Positions 52,431 to 64,000 of a stretch of DNA of 64,000 bases are shown here, in pieces (within the stretch, counting starts at the first letter, position 1; each line of letters begins with the position of its first letter). This stretch comes from Apodemus sylvaticus (taxonomy: Eukaryota > Chordata > Mammalia > Rodentia > Muridae), in the NCBI RefSeq assembly GCF_947179515.1, contig NC_067481.1, forward strand, positions 1,277,070 through 1,341,069. The letters are read 5' to 3'. Under the pieces are notes generated by a model. It saw only the letters and a list, made by a program, of their open reading frames with translations. It was not told the DNA's origin and did no database searches. The position numbers were made by a program, and so were the translations under genes.

Positions 52431-54427
52431 ACCCTCAGTGGTGGGCCAAGGAAGTTCAGGCAGCTCTGGCCATTGCTGCCCTGTAGCCCGATTTAAAACA
52501 AACCAATCAACTAACCCACCCACCTCAGGAACTCCAAGATCCTGGGAATGAGTATCTGTGATGTGTGAGGAGATCTGTAAGTAGAGGAGCCTGGTCTGCA
52601 CTGCAGTGCTTACTCGGTTACCCATCTCAAGGGTTACCCATCTCAAGGCGGGTCCCTCATCTCCACAGCCTCATCTCCTCATTGGCCTAGCAGGTTTTAC
52701 CAGGGACAAGACAGTGCGGGGAGCGCTGAGGCCTCTTCTGCCCCCTATTGGTCATCCTGAGTAGATCATGGGGGCTGGACAATAAAACTGCTGGCTGGTG
52801 GATAATATGGCTGACCTTGCAGGGCCGCTGCTTCCTGGGCCGGTCCAGTCAGGGCAGTGGTCAGGCCTCACTGCGGTTGTCATTTTGTGTCTCTGGCCCT
52901 TAAAACTCTGGTTGTAGTTAAGGCAGCATGCCATGTCTGGTATTTCCTCCATAGTCATAACCCTGATATCCTCTGTGGCTTCTGGAGTACTAGGCAGTAC
53001 TTACCTAGTGAGGAGGTCTGGCCATCTTGTCCCAAGTCAGTCAGACACAGCGTGAAAAGTAATTCTTGAGTGGGAATGGGCCACAGGTCTTAATGAAGCT
53101 CCAGAAGTTTCTGGAAAGGTCACATGGCCAATAACTTTTCCTTAGCCAGATCAAAGCTGGGGTCAGGTGTCAGCAAAAGGCAGAGGGAAGGACTAGAACA
53201 AGGGTGACCCTACAGGTCCTAGTAGTCAAGGAGAACAGCCACAGGTTTTTGAGCAAGCATCACCTGAACAGCCATTATGAGGTGACACTTCAGACATGGG
53301 TCCAGTCTACATTACACTACCTGACAAGTTCCTTCAGAGCAAGTGCAGACCAAGTGTAGTTTCCTCCCTTCGACTCCACAGCCAAGTCTGTGTGAGCCCT
53401 TCTAGACATCACCAAGGAGACCCCATAGCCCTTCTCCATTAGCTCTGTGGTTGTCATTGAGATATTGCCAAAGACAAGTCACACGGAAGCCAGGGAGGAC
53501 ATCGGTTCACCGCTTCTGCGCCAGCGTCTTCGCCTGGTGTCATGCCTGGAGAGAGCCAGTGAGTACGAGTTGAGGGTGGGTGTGGCAAGAGCTGGCCATC
53601 CTATATGAGTCCTAGACAGCATGTCACCTCAGCTGATCTGTACCCAGAGCCACAAGATGCCGGAACTGTGTCCTGCTCTGGGGGTCTCGCTCACGTAGAC
53701 AGAAATGAAGACACTTGCTTGTCAGTGAAATGGAGGTCAGACCTAAGACAGCAGTTGCATGGGTGCTTCCTTGCAAAGCACTGAAAGACTTCTGGAAAGG
53801 AAGCCCGGTCTGGGAGGCAGGCAGTGTGGGGTGATGGCTACCTTACAAGCTGAGGTATGGGCAGAGTACCCAGGAAAGCTCTAGTCATGTGACCCTAATC
53901 CCAGTTCCTCACAGTGCTCTGTGAGTTTCATCTATGACTTTCTACACCCAGGGATTGCAGAGGAAGCCCAGAGAGGTCTGAGAAATGTCCCCTCACCCAC
54001 CCTACACATCCAGCTTCTGTGCAGGCTTAATCTCGGTGCCATCAACCTCTGGGACTTCTGTCAAGCCTCCACTCAGTGAAGGCGAGCCTCTTCCGTGGTC
54101 TTGGCTCTGAGGCAGGAGGCAAGCAAAGCAACAGCCAAAGTTTATTTGTGTTTCCTGTGCTCAGTTGACACATTATTTTCAAGATAACCTGGGGGAACAT
54201 CACCCAAAGTTCAAAGCAGCAAGACAAACACATTAGAAACAGTGGATTGGATTCAAGCAGAAGGTAGACCTAGATATACTTCCCCAGAGGCTCTCCGATA
54301 AATTGCAGTCCAGCCCCCTCTCAGCCGTCTCTCCCAGGATACCTGACACTGTAAATATCAGGGTTCTGTCTGTTTCTTGGATGTCTGTTTTCATCCCTGT
54401 GAGCTGCTTGGTATCAGGCCTTCTTTA
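52431..54427. other. Intergenic, no feature recognised
   Basis: Apart from AATAAA at 52781, no repeat, RNA gene or convincing exon was seen. Short ORFs are unremarkable. Confidence 0.5.
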
Positions 54428-54622
54428 TCTCTCTCTGTGGATCTCTCTGTCTCTGTCTCTCTGCTCTGTCTCTCTTTCTTTTTCTGTCTCACAGTCTCAC
54501 TGTGTGGCTCTGACTGGGGTGGAACTGGGTATGTAAACCAGACCGACCTCTAACTTAGAGATGTCTGCCTGTCTCTACTTCCCAAGTGCTAGGAGTAAAG
54601 GCGTGCACCACCATGCCTGGCT
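54428..54622 (-). repeat. CT-rich tract plus SINE B1
   Basis: CT-rich to about 54486, then inverted B1: tctcactgtgtggctctgac to caagtgctaggagtaaaggc. Confidence 0.85.
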
Positions 54623-57460
54623 TTCTATGGGTCCTAACCTGAGCATCGTTTCTGTGCTTTCATTTTCTTCCTGTTAGCACCAACTGGGAGAGAGCAGGTC
54701 TGGGCCATTAAGAGTTAAGGAGCACGCTTTGTTCCCTCAGAGGCTCTCAGTTGCCCTACTGTGCAATGCTCACCCTTGGTATCTGCAGCTGTCAGTACAC
54801 TGTGGCCCTCGCATGCAGGGAAGAGTCTGCAGCCTGTGCACCAGCCGCACAGAGGACATCAGCTCTGACTCAGCCCCATCTGCCCTTCTAGTTTGCTCTC
54901 CCTTCCTGAGGCCTAGATGAGGCAGAACAAGGGGTACTCAGGGCTGTATCCCTATTCTCGAGAAGGCCGGCGAGAGCTCACAGAATTCTCTCTAGCTGAG
55001 CCATGTTGGGAGGTCACAGTCACTCCTCCAATGCCCCCTTCTATGACTTTATGATAAGAACAGAGAGTTCTGGCTGATAGACTCTTTAAAAGGCCTGAGA
55101 TGTAAGGAGACAGGTATCCTAGGATCTCCATGCACCCGTGTAGTTTCTTGAACCTCATGCATCTTGCCTCAGTCTCCTGTCTTCCCCCAGTGTGCCTAGG
55201 TCCTCAGCCCAGGCCTGCCCTACCCTTTCACTCTCGGTGGCAAAGTATCTTTTTACCTACAGGGGAGACTTGAAGAAGTCAAAGTGGGAGGCCTTGGCAG
55301 TGCATAGGTCCAGACCAACGAACCCTCCCCATCTCTATCTCTCTGGGACGCAGACGCAGGGTGGGCCTGTCCCCCATGCTTCTGAGCCCTTCTTGGAGGC
55401 CTTCAGCTCAGACCTGATAGATGCCTGTATTTCAGGCTCTATGTGAATGTTGATTCATCCATCAGGCCCCAGACCCAACTGTGTCCAAGGTCCGAGCCCT
55501 ATAAGAGTTCTTGGCACACACCAGCCACCACTGAGCACCGATGCACAGGGCGCCACCCTGGACACCTGTGGTGCCTTTGAATCTTGCACCGATTACATAT
55601 TTATGGAGTGAGACACAGGATCTGGACTTTCAATTATGCTGTGAGTTGCCAGAAGCTGTGAAGGGACCACTGTGTCCCTGTTGGCCAGCCAAAGTGGCTG
55701 TGTTCCCGGCTCATGGCCACCTGGGTAGATGGAAGCCCCACCAGCACAGCTTCTGGGCAGTGTCTTTGCTAGAACCCTGCAAGAAGACATCGGTGCTTAG
55801 CATCTGATCATATATCCTCTCCATGTCCCTTTCCTGCAGAGCTCAGGTGCCCCTCAAACACCTAGTCCCTTAGCTAAGAGGACTTAAAAATAGCCTAGCA
55901 TCAGGACAGCTAGGGAGGCTACTGCAATACCTGACAGACTGTGTAGATTGAGAGCACTGCAGGTAAAAAAGCTGGGTAGGGGAGGAAGGGACATCACAAA
56001 GGTGAATCCTGGGCTGGGCAGAGATCATGGAGGTATCTCAGGCTCTGGTGGTAGGGAGGGCAGGCAGCGGTGCCCCAGCTGCGGAGTGCCCAGTGCTGCT
56101 CTCCAGCCCTTCCTTACCATCAGCCCACTCAGCCTCAGCATATGTGGTTCCAGCAGGACAAATCTGCAGTCTACCACTGTTCAGCCTTAGGCCACTGCCA
56201 GCCTGTGTAGGGTGGGACACAGGGACAGGTAGGGGACAGGGACAGGGATCCCAGTCAGGCCAGGTCAGTCCTGAGGGTCTTGGCCTTCCTGACCCAACAT
56301 GGGACAACGTTCTCACTGGCCTAGAAATGGCCTGAGACTGGAGGTGCCTGCCATTGGCTCCTGCAGCCTGGCTTTCATTCCCCCGTCATCTGTCTGGAAT
56401 TCGAATGGAAAAACATGCATGTGGTGAGGGGAGATGCCAGGACTGGCTAAGGCTAGTTCCGGAGGACATTCCCAAGGGTATTTGAGAAGCTAGCTACCCT
56501 TGCCCTGCTGGCACTGGTGGCTCAGTGAGATCAACGCCCCCTCACCCCAGCCCCAGCTGGGTGCAGGTTCTGGGCAGAAAGTGCCTTCACAAACCACTGA
56601 CAATCATTGGCTCCTTAAGTCCTTGCAGGTCAGGACTGCCTTGTGTTTCAGCACTGCCAGCATCATCCCCATAGACCAGGTAGGGCCCCTGAGGTTCCCT
56701 TTAATTGAGATGGTATCCACAGGAGGAAAGCAGAGGCTATTGCTTGTAGGTGACACTTACCGAAGGATTTCATTCCTGGAAAGGTTATGAAAGCAGGAAA
56801 CCTTGGTGCACGGAATTTTCCATTGATGAATGACACACTGGTGTAGGAGTGATCTGAACCATGATATCATCACATATACCTTCAGTGATGTACCCCATGT
56901 GGTCATGCAGGCGCCCCTACCTTCTCAACTTGGAGCTGTAAAAACATGTAGCCTGGAGATGTGTCATTAACTCTGAGCTGAGGTAAGATGATCTGAAGAC
57001 TTCTGGGGAATGGGGCGGTGCCAGGCCTCCCCGGCCCACTTGTGGGGCTGACAGCTTGTCAGGATCCTATCACCGCTCTTTGGTTTTGATCTGCCCCGAG
57101 GCAGCTGAGTAAGGGTTCAGGTATGGACAGATCTGTTTTATCCGTGGTCCTCTCCTGAGGCACATGGCCACACAGTCCAGCCAGGCTATCTGGCTGCAGG
57201 GCCTCCGGAGACCCTGCCATGAGCTTCTTGCCCCATATCTGCTGCCCCAAGTCTTCTGCTCCTCAGCATTTAACTCTGCTGTTCACAGAACGCAACCCCA
57301 ATTTAGTCATCGTCTTCCAGTGAAACACCCACCAGTATTCTGTGAGAAGAAATTTGTTCTCAAACACATGTGAAATACCTTGGATCAGTGGTAAAGGCTG
57401 AGAACAGAACGCCCCAGCCTCTCTGTGAGCGCTCAAGGCCCAACCAATAGAACAGAACTC
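54623..57460. other. Intergenic, no feature recognised
   Basis: Mostly unique-looking sequence. There is a short gggaca-type iteration at about 56216-56250. No ORF with recognisable homology. Confidence 0.5.
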
Positions 57461-57468
57461 GGCTTTTA

Positions 57469-57560
57469 CTCTAGACAAGCACCAGCTCCTCCGTGGCGGC
57501 CCCACTGTGGGTTTGCTCTGGACAAGCACCGGCTCCATGGTGGTCCTACTGTGGGCTTCA
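57469..57560 (+). repeat. Tandem duplication, about 47-bp unit
   Basis: ctctagacaagcaccagctc (57469) and ctctggacaagcaccggctc (57516) start two units, each ending near cactgtgggttt or tactgtgggctt. Confidence 0.9.
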
Positions 57561-57765
57561 AATATCAGGACGTTCCTGGCAATCCTGTTGATTCCTGCAC
57601 TGTATAATCCACACATTGACCTATAGACTGTGGCTCATCCATCCGCAGATTACTCAAAGCCACAGAGCGGGAGCGATGGCCACTGTATAGCACGCACCTG
57701 TCCAAACCAAAGGATGAAGACACACAGGGCCACCAGGCGTGAGGTCCCACCGTGACGTTCTAGAA

Positions 57766-57963
57766 CAGCAGTTCTCAACCTGTGGGTCAAGACCACTTAG
57801 AGGCCATATATCAGGCACCCTACATATCAGACATTTATATTACGATTCATAACTAGCAAAATTAGTTATGAAGTAGCGATGACATAATTTTATGGTCAGG
57901 GGTCACCACAACACGAGGAACTTTATTAAAGGGTGGCAGCATTAGCAAGGGTGAGAACCATTG
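57766..57963. mobile_element. Non-autonomous hAT DNA transposon (URR1/Charlie-like)
   Basis: The left end CAGCAGTTCTCAACC and right end (reverse complement CAATGGTTCTCACCC) form terminal inverted repeats. The left flank TTCTAGAA fits the hAT 8-bp target consensus. The internal ttatattacgattcataact and atgaagtagcgatgacataa are typical. No coding capacity. Confidence 0.8.
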
Positions 57964-58655
57964 TCCAGCAAAACCTGACTGAGGGCAGCAGGAGCAGCCT
58001 CTAGGAGACTGGGCCTCGCTGGACCTTTGGGCCAAAGTTGCTGGGGATGCTCGTGGACACGCATCCAGGTCCTGTCTTAAAGGCAATATCTGCACAAACA
58101 GGTTAGAACCAGCTGCTTATTGTGGACAGAAAAGCCTCTTGCTGAACTCTTCTGGTTGGGGTAGACAGCTGCTTGGTGTGTAGGAACCATTTCCCTTACC
58201 CACAGCCCCCCACTCTGTGTACACCTCACAGAGGAGAGCCGTGACTATGAAGATTCACAAACAAAGGAGTGCAGGAGCCAGGGCCTAGGGCTGGAGGCCC
58301 GTCTGGACCAGACCTGAGTAATGGGCGGACACTGAAGACAAGAAAAGCTTAGGTAAACTGGGGCCTCGGGAGGGAGGGGACTCCTGGTGGTTGGGCGGCA
58401 TAGTCTGGACCTCACCCATTCCAAGGCTCCATTTCCTTCCCCTGTGCCATGACTGACAATGGCCTAGTGTAGAGGCGTGCTAATCTATGGGACCTGGGAA
58501 GGTACAGGCTTCTGGAAATGCTCTGATCCACCTAAACTTGGGGTGATAGTGGAAGCCTTTGGCACTGGAATGCTTAAGTAATATCCCCAGATTTAAAGTG
58601 GCATACATCCTCTGGGGGGAAATTTAGAAAAGTATATGATAAAAAAACAAAACAA
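57964..58655. other. Intergenic, no feature recognised
   Basis: No repeats or exons recognised by eye. Confidence 0.45.
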
Positions 58656-58850
58656 GCCAGGCGGGGTGTCGCACGCCTTTAATCCTAGCACTTGGGAGGC
58701 AGAGGCAGGCAGATTTCTGAGTTTGAGGCCAGCCTGGTCTACAGAGTGAGTTCCAGGACAGCCAGGGCTACACAGAGAAACCCTGTCTCAGAAAAATAAA
58801 TAAACAAATAAAAAACAAAAAAACAAAAACAAAACAAAAACCCCACCACT
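58656..58850 (+). repeat. SINE B1, near full length
   Basis: gccaggcggggtgtcgcacg to ggctacacagagaaaccctg, then a long A/CA-rich tail. Confidence 0.97.
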
Positions 58851-58884
58851 ACCGCCACCACTAGAACCCAACTAGGCAGTCAGT

Positions 58885-59065
58885 GGTGATGGACACTTTA
58901 AATCAACAACCCTGTAGGCACACACAAGCAGATCTCTGTATTAGAGAGCCTGGTCTACAGAGCGAGTTCTAGGACAACTTAAACAAACAACGACAACAAA
59001 AACCCAACAACAACAACAAAAGACAAACCTCAAAAAAACCAAAAACAAACAAAAAAACAAACCCT
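58885..59065 (+). repeat. B1-like SINE, old, with A/CA-rich tail
   Basis: gtgatggacactttaaatca then gcctggtctacagagcgagt. Confidence 0.65.
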
Positions 59066-59365
59066 AAAGTTTTCCCACCATGAGGTAACTGTTGATCTTT
59101 AAGGTGTTTCTGTGGAGATTTTTTTTTCCATGCAATTTTATGTCCTGCTTTCTGTCCCCATGACCACCGTGCCGGAGGTTCATCCATTTCTGACCCCACA
59201 GAACACTGCTCTTCTTGGAAGGCGCCATGCCACAACCTAGTTAACAGCTGTGGGGCATTCCGTAACGATGCTGAGATCAGCTCCTTCCTACATAAATCCT
59301 TATCCACACCTGAGATTTGGATTTCAGGATAAAACCCTGATTGCTCACACAAGAATTATAAACAA

Positions 59366-59512
59366 GCCGGGCTGTGGTGGCGCACGCCTGTGATCCCAGC
59401 ACTTGGGAGGCAGAGGCAGGCAGATTTCTGAGTCAGAGGCCAGCCTAGTCTACAGAGTGAGTGCCAGGACAGCCAGGGCTACACAGAGAAACCCTGTCTC
59501 GAAAAACCAAAA
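59366..59512 (+). repeat. SINE B1, near full length
   Basis: gccgggctgtggtggcgcac to ccctgtctcgaaaaaccaaa. aattataaaca before and agttataaaca after suggest a target-site duplication. Confidence 0.96.
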
Positions 59513-59629
59513 ATAGTTATAAACATTTGTGTGATTCAATTTATTCATTGGAATTTTAAAATAGGTTATCTTTTACTTCTTCTTTGACATGTTCACACAT
59601 GTAAACAATGTGTCTTGATGATAGCCATT

Positions 59630-60387
59630 ATATATCTACCTACCTACTTACCTACCCACATACCCACCCACCTACCTACCCACCCACCTACCTACCTACC
59701 TACCTACCTACTTACCTACCCACCTACCCACCCACCTACCTACCCACCTATCTACCTACTCACCTACCTACCTAGCCACCTACCTACCTACTTACCAACT
59801 ACCTACCTACCTACCCACCTACCTACCTACCTACTCACCTACCTACCTACCTGCCTGCCTACCTACCTACCTACCTACCTACTTACCTACCCACCTACCT
59901 ACTTACCTACCTACCTACCTACCTACCTACCTGCCTGCCTGCCTACCTACCCACCTACCTACCCACCTACCCACCTACCCACCTACCTACCTACCTACCC
60001 AGCCACCTACCTATCTACCTACTTACTTACCCACCTACCTACCCACCTACCTACCCACCTACCTACCCACCTACCTACCCAGCCACCTACCTACCTACCT
60101 ACTCAACCACCTACCTACCCACCTACCCACCTACCCACCTACCTACCCACCTACCTACCCAGCCACCTACCTATCTACCTACTTACTTACCCACCTACAT
60201 ACCCACCTACCTACCCAGCCACCTACCTACCTACCTACCCACCTACCCACCTACCTACCCACCTACCCACTTACCTACCCAGTCACCTACCTACCTACCC
60301 ACCTACCCACCTACCCACCTACTCACGTACCTACCTACATACCCACCTACCCACCTACCCACCTACCTACCCACCTACCTACCTATT
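59630..60387 (+). repeat. (TACC)n tetranucleotide array, about 760 bp
   Basis: Nearly pure tacc/tacccacc units with scattered ctta, ctat, ctgc and cagcc variants. Period 4 with no stop in any forward frame explains the 271-codon open frame through it. Confidence 0.98.
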
Positions 60388-60470
60388 TGTCTGTGGTGCT
60401 GGAGCACAGTCCCTCATGCCTTTTAGGTAAAGTTTCTACCACCTGAAGGGCTCTTAAGAAGAAATGTCAT

Positions 60471-60499
60471 TTTTTGTTGTTGTTGTTGTTGTTGTTGTT
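60471..60499 (+). repeat. (TTG)n microsatellite
   Basis: Nine TTG units. Confidence 0.95.
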
Positions 60500-60650
60500 C
60501 CAGGCTTGTTTTGTTTTGTTACTACAGAATCTGTACTTAAGCTTGCAGTATGTTTTCCCGCATCTAATTCTAAGTGACTTATGTAACCAGAGCTTTCCCT
60601 CTTCCAGGAGAGCTCTGGGTTCTGGGCCAGGCTCCCCCCCACACCCTGCC

Positions 60651-60820
60651 TTTTTCTTTTTTTTCTTTCTTTTTTTTTTTTTTAATTAGACAGGGTCTCA
60701 CTGTGTAACTAGAACTTGGTATGTTGACCAGGCTGGCCTCAATCTCTCAGAAATGCAGCTGCCTCTGCTTCCCAGGCACCAGGACTAAAGGTGTGCGCCT
60801 CCCCTGCCCACCGGGTCAGT
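60651..60820 (-). repeat. SINE B1, diverged
   Basis: A T-rich tail, gacagggtctcactgtgtaa, then accaggactaaaggtgtgcg. Confidence 0.85.
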
Positions 60821-62880
60821 CAGACTTCCTTTTCCTCATTTTAGAAATCTGAGCTCTTACCTTTCTCCTTCATTCTTTTATGATTTTATATTTGACATGA
60901 ATGTTTACTTTCTTACAAAGCTTTACTTTGCTTGAGGGACATAGCCATCTGCCTGGTGGGGTGTGTCCCATCTACCTAAAGCAAATCTCCTGTCTCCAGA
61001 ATCTTCTGGGCCAAGCTGCCCCACTGGAAGGCTACTGTGTTAGGATGTTTAGCACCTTGGAGGGAAGTGGCACCAAGGCTTTGTAGCCTCTGCTCTCCTG
61101 GTCATTGCCCACACTGTGTCTTGATCAGAAGCAGGTTCTCTGACTCTCCACTCAAAACCCCTGGCCTCAGATACAGGCATCCACAGCCAGGCTGAACTGC
61201 CTAGCCGCTCCTGCCCAGGTTGGATGTATGACAAAGCCAGAGCCCAGGGCAGGATGATGGGTAGAAAGAAACCCAGAGTAGGAAGCTTTCCCTCCAGGTA
61301 GAGCCAGGGTGACAGGACCTGACATCACAAGGGTACAAGAGCCTGGAATATATCCTGGCACTTAGGTGTCCCAAGGAGACAGCTTATCCTGAAACAGCTC
61401 AGAGGCCTGGGAAATACAGGACAGTTCCACCTTACTCTAACTCTCATCTGGACACCGTGCTCAGTTTGCACCATACAGGCATTGCAGCTTGTTTTGTTTT
61501 TTTCTTGTCTAGACTTTAAATGTTGGGCGATGGCATTTAAAAGCTAAAGAACTTGATCTATTACCCTGTGTCCCTCAGCCTCTGTGGGCTCATCAGTCAC
61601 ACAGGTCAGCAGTTACCCCTCCCCAGCCACTGGCTACCACTGCATGGGAGGGCACGCCTAGATGCTGATGGGGATTCCATCAGCTTCCTGAGACCCAGAT
61701 GCAGCCGGAGGAACATGGCCATGCCACCTCTCTGTTTCCCTCCCACTTCTCCTGACACCTTCCCTTCCCAGTGATCACCGACGATCACAATCCTCTCCTT
61801 TCCTCCTGGCTGGCCAGAGCAGCACGGGACTCTCTATCACAACTTTCCTTGAATATATTCCAAGTTCCAGACTTGATATCTTGACCTTGCCCAGGCTTGG
61901 GCCCTTAGTAGATCACCTTTCCTCTTTTCTGTTATGATAGCTTGAAGGCTACTCTGGAAAGGCCCGTGTCTTAGAGAGCCATGGATACCAATCAGCAGGA
62001 CTTCTGTCCAAGTCTTCCTGCATGCATTTTCTCCAAACATGTTTCCTTTCCTTATTTAAAACAGGGCAGGCAGCGAAAAGTTCCCTGAGGACAGAAGAGG
62101 GTAAATTATGATGTTAGCTGACAATCACGGCTCCAGGAGGGCATTGGCCCCCAAATCTTGTGGCTGAGCAGGCCCAGGTCAGTGATGGACAAACTGACAG
62201 AGCAGTAAGATCCTGCATACACTATTGGAGTTTTTGAGCAGAGCTTTCAGTCTGTGCTGGAGATGACAGGAATGTCTCAGTGGAGGTCAGCTCCAGCTCC
62301 CAGCTAGACTTGAGGGCAGGCAGGCCATGGACACAGGAAGGACGTGGAATCTGTGTGCCAAAGGAGGACAGAGGAGGGGACTCTGCGATGGTGGCTTTGA
62401 CCAACCCACCAGCCTCACCTCTCTTGATTCCCAGAAAGACAGGGACTTGGAATCCAGGCGTGGGGTCACCCGTGTTAAAAGCTGACATGTTGCCTCCGTT
62501 GTTAGCTTGTCACAGGCAGCATCTCTGGATGATGGCAGAGTGTGCTGTGTGTGTTTAGTGTGTTTCTATATGTCATATTTTTGCATATATTATATGCTGT
62601 GTCTGTGGTTTGTTAACACATGGCCCTTCCATTTCATGGATGATAGTACTCAGGCACACAAACCAAGTGTCCAAGATCACTAAGCCATGGGCAATGAGAT
62701 TCAGGGTTCAAACGAAGGCCTGTCTACACCTAGAGCCTATGCTACTAGCCACAAAGACTGCTGATGCCCTCTAGCTATTCTGAGGTTCCTGTGTCTGATG
62801 GACATTATGTTTGATATGGTATGGGAGTGAATTTGTGAGGTAAATATTTTATGCATTTATTGTGGATGTGGTATGGTGGA
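60821..62880. other. Intergenic, no feature recognised
   Basis: No repeat, RNA gene or convincing exon seen. Confidence 0.45.
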
Positions 62881-62883
62881 ATA

Positions 62884-62980
62884 CATGTGTGTGTGCGTGT
62901 GTATATGTACTTACTGCATTTATTACATGTGGCATGTTTGGTGTGTGTGTGTGTGTGTGTGTGTGTGCACACGCACATGT
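62884..62980 (+). repeat. (TG)n microsatellites
   Basis: A short block at about 62886-62904, then a longer one at 62940-62968 followed by CACACGCACATGTACATATG. Confidence 0.95.
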
Positions 62981-62999
62981 ACATATGTGTATATCATTG

Positions 63000-63735
63000 T
63001 TCTGACACCAACCTCTGTCTGTCAGTGCTGGTCCCAAGAGGCCCTGAGGCTAGATTAGCAGGTGCCAAAGACTAAGACAGTGATGTCACAGAACTGCTGC
63101 CTATTCACCCAGGCTCTTCCAGCACATGGTACTTACATAGAAACCATGCACACCTAGAATTAGAAGTTCTGCTTTAAGACTTGGTAGGGACATCTGGGAT
63201 ATGAGGTCTCTCTGGGTGGGGACTTCACTAGGTCACCTCCCTGATGTTGGCCCTGGAGATGAAGCTACACTCCAAGTCTCTCAAGCTTTTCCAGTTCATG
63301 GACACCCCATCCAGTACTCTAGGATAGTCTTGAGGGGTGGAAGGTGTGGCCCTCTCTATTCCCTTGAGTTGTGTGCTGACTCTGGGTCCAATCTCCTACA
63401 TGGACATATAATGTTGCATAAACTCCCTTCTCAGGATCATCTGAGCTGTGGGGAATAAAGATGCCTCCTAGAGAAGTGGGGGTCTGGAATGTGGGCCACC
63501 CTTGCCCAGGGCTGAGGACACAACATGAATGCCAAGCAAGGGTGGTGCCGACCTGGCTCCCTAATGAGAGGCCCGGCTCTGAGTCCTTAGTACAAGACCA
63601 GGACTGGACTTCGACAGGAAGAAAGGAGCTTTCTAAAGCTGAAGCCCAGAATCAGAGACAGTGAGGCTTGGGGTAAAAGAGGGGGAGCCCAGGGACGGGG
63701 CTCCACCACCCACAAAGTCCCCTAGTGAATTTGCT
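63000..63735. other. Intergenic, no feature recognised
   Basis: Nothing recognised by eye. Confidence 0.45.
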
Positions 63736-63769
63736 AGTCTCTTGCTGTTTTTGTTTTGTCTTGTCATGT

Positions 63770-63846
63770 TCTGCAGAGCTGGTGGTGGAACCTAGGGCCT
63801 CTCTCATGTTGGGCAAGCGCTCTGACACTGAGCTATATTTCCAGGC
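63770..63846 (-). repeat. ID/B4 SINE
   Basis: gtggaacctagggcctctct, gggcaagcgctctgacactg, then agctatatttccaggcc. Confidence 0.8.
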
Positions 63847-63867
63847 CTTTAAAATTTTTGTTTATTT

Positions 63868-64000
63868 GGAGTTGGGCATTGTGGCACATGCCTTTAATCC
63901 TAGCACTCTGAATGCAGAAGCAGGTAGATCTCTGTGAGCTCAAGGCCAGCCTGGTCTATATAGTGAGTCTGAGGCCATCCTGGTCTATATAGTGAGTCTG
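63868..64000 (+). repeat. SINE B1 with an extra 29-bp unit, cut by window end
   Basis: gagttgggcattgtggcaca onward. The 29-bp block at 63943-63971 is followed by a copy at 63972-64000 that differs at one base. Confidence 0.9.

Noticed and set aside
59615..60430. 271-aa open frame of Tyr-Leu-Pro-Thr repeats
   Set aside because: It is the translation of the TACC array; a period-4 repeat lacking stops is open in all forward frames. No promoter or conserved flank.
51030..64000. Search for the single-exon receptor gene Uts2r
   Set aside because: Expected next in the human order, but no open frame near 1.1 kb or receptor-like segment is present on either strand.

Overview
This is mammalian nuclear DNA, almost certainly mouse (Mus). 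Three intron-containing genes sit in a dense background of rodent SINEs (B1, B2, B3, B4/ID), L1 3'-end fragments and dinucleotide arrays. Gene content and order (Cybc1, Hexd, Ogfod3) match human 17q25.3 in reversed orientation, so the expected location is distal mouse chromosome 11. That location is background knowledge, not something computed here.

Layout. 1-1.24 kb: upstream flank with a B2 tail, a possible LTR and a B1 fragment. 1.24-7.8 kb: Cybc1 (+). The CpG-rich start carries two ETS-type sites; six coding exons give 187 aa, followed by a 1.5 kb 3' UTR. 7.8-26.4 kb: Hexd (-). Twelve coding exons give 486 aa, the length of the human protein, and every exon junction closes in frame. Cybc1 and Hexd are tail to tail, with facing poly(A) signals about 60 bp apart. 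26.3-26.6 kb: a CpG-rich divergent promoter between Hexd and Ogfod3. 26.56-51.03 kb: Ogfod3 (+). Nine coding exons give 315 aa. Its 10.9 kb intron 7 is mostly retroposons plus a 10-11 bp minisatellite. 51-64 kb: 3' UTR and intergenic DNA with few genes or exons visible, a 0.76 kb TACC tetranucleotide array, an old hAT DNA transposon and several B1s. The neighbours expected on either side (Narf to the left, Uts2r to the right) were not seen inside the window.

Function. The genes are neighbours, not a pathway. CYBC1/EROS is an ER-resident chaperone for the phagocyte NADPH-oxidase cytochrome b558. HEXD is a nucleocytoplasmic GH20 hexosaminidase. OGFOD3 is a single-pass membrane protein with a 2-oxoglutarate/Fe(II) dioxygenase domain. 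All three were assembled by hand from splice sites, reading frame and remembered similarity to the human proteins. UTR limits and non-coding first exons are estimates. I found no undescribed biological system. The most notable signals are repeat dynamics (gain and loss of the 29-bp B1 unit, the TACC array, nested insertions) and the tight gene-to-gene boundaries.
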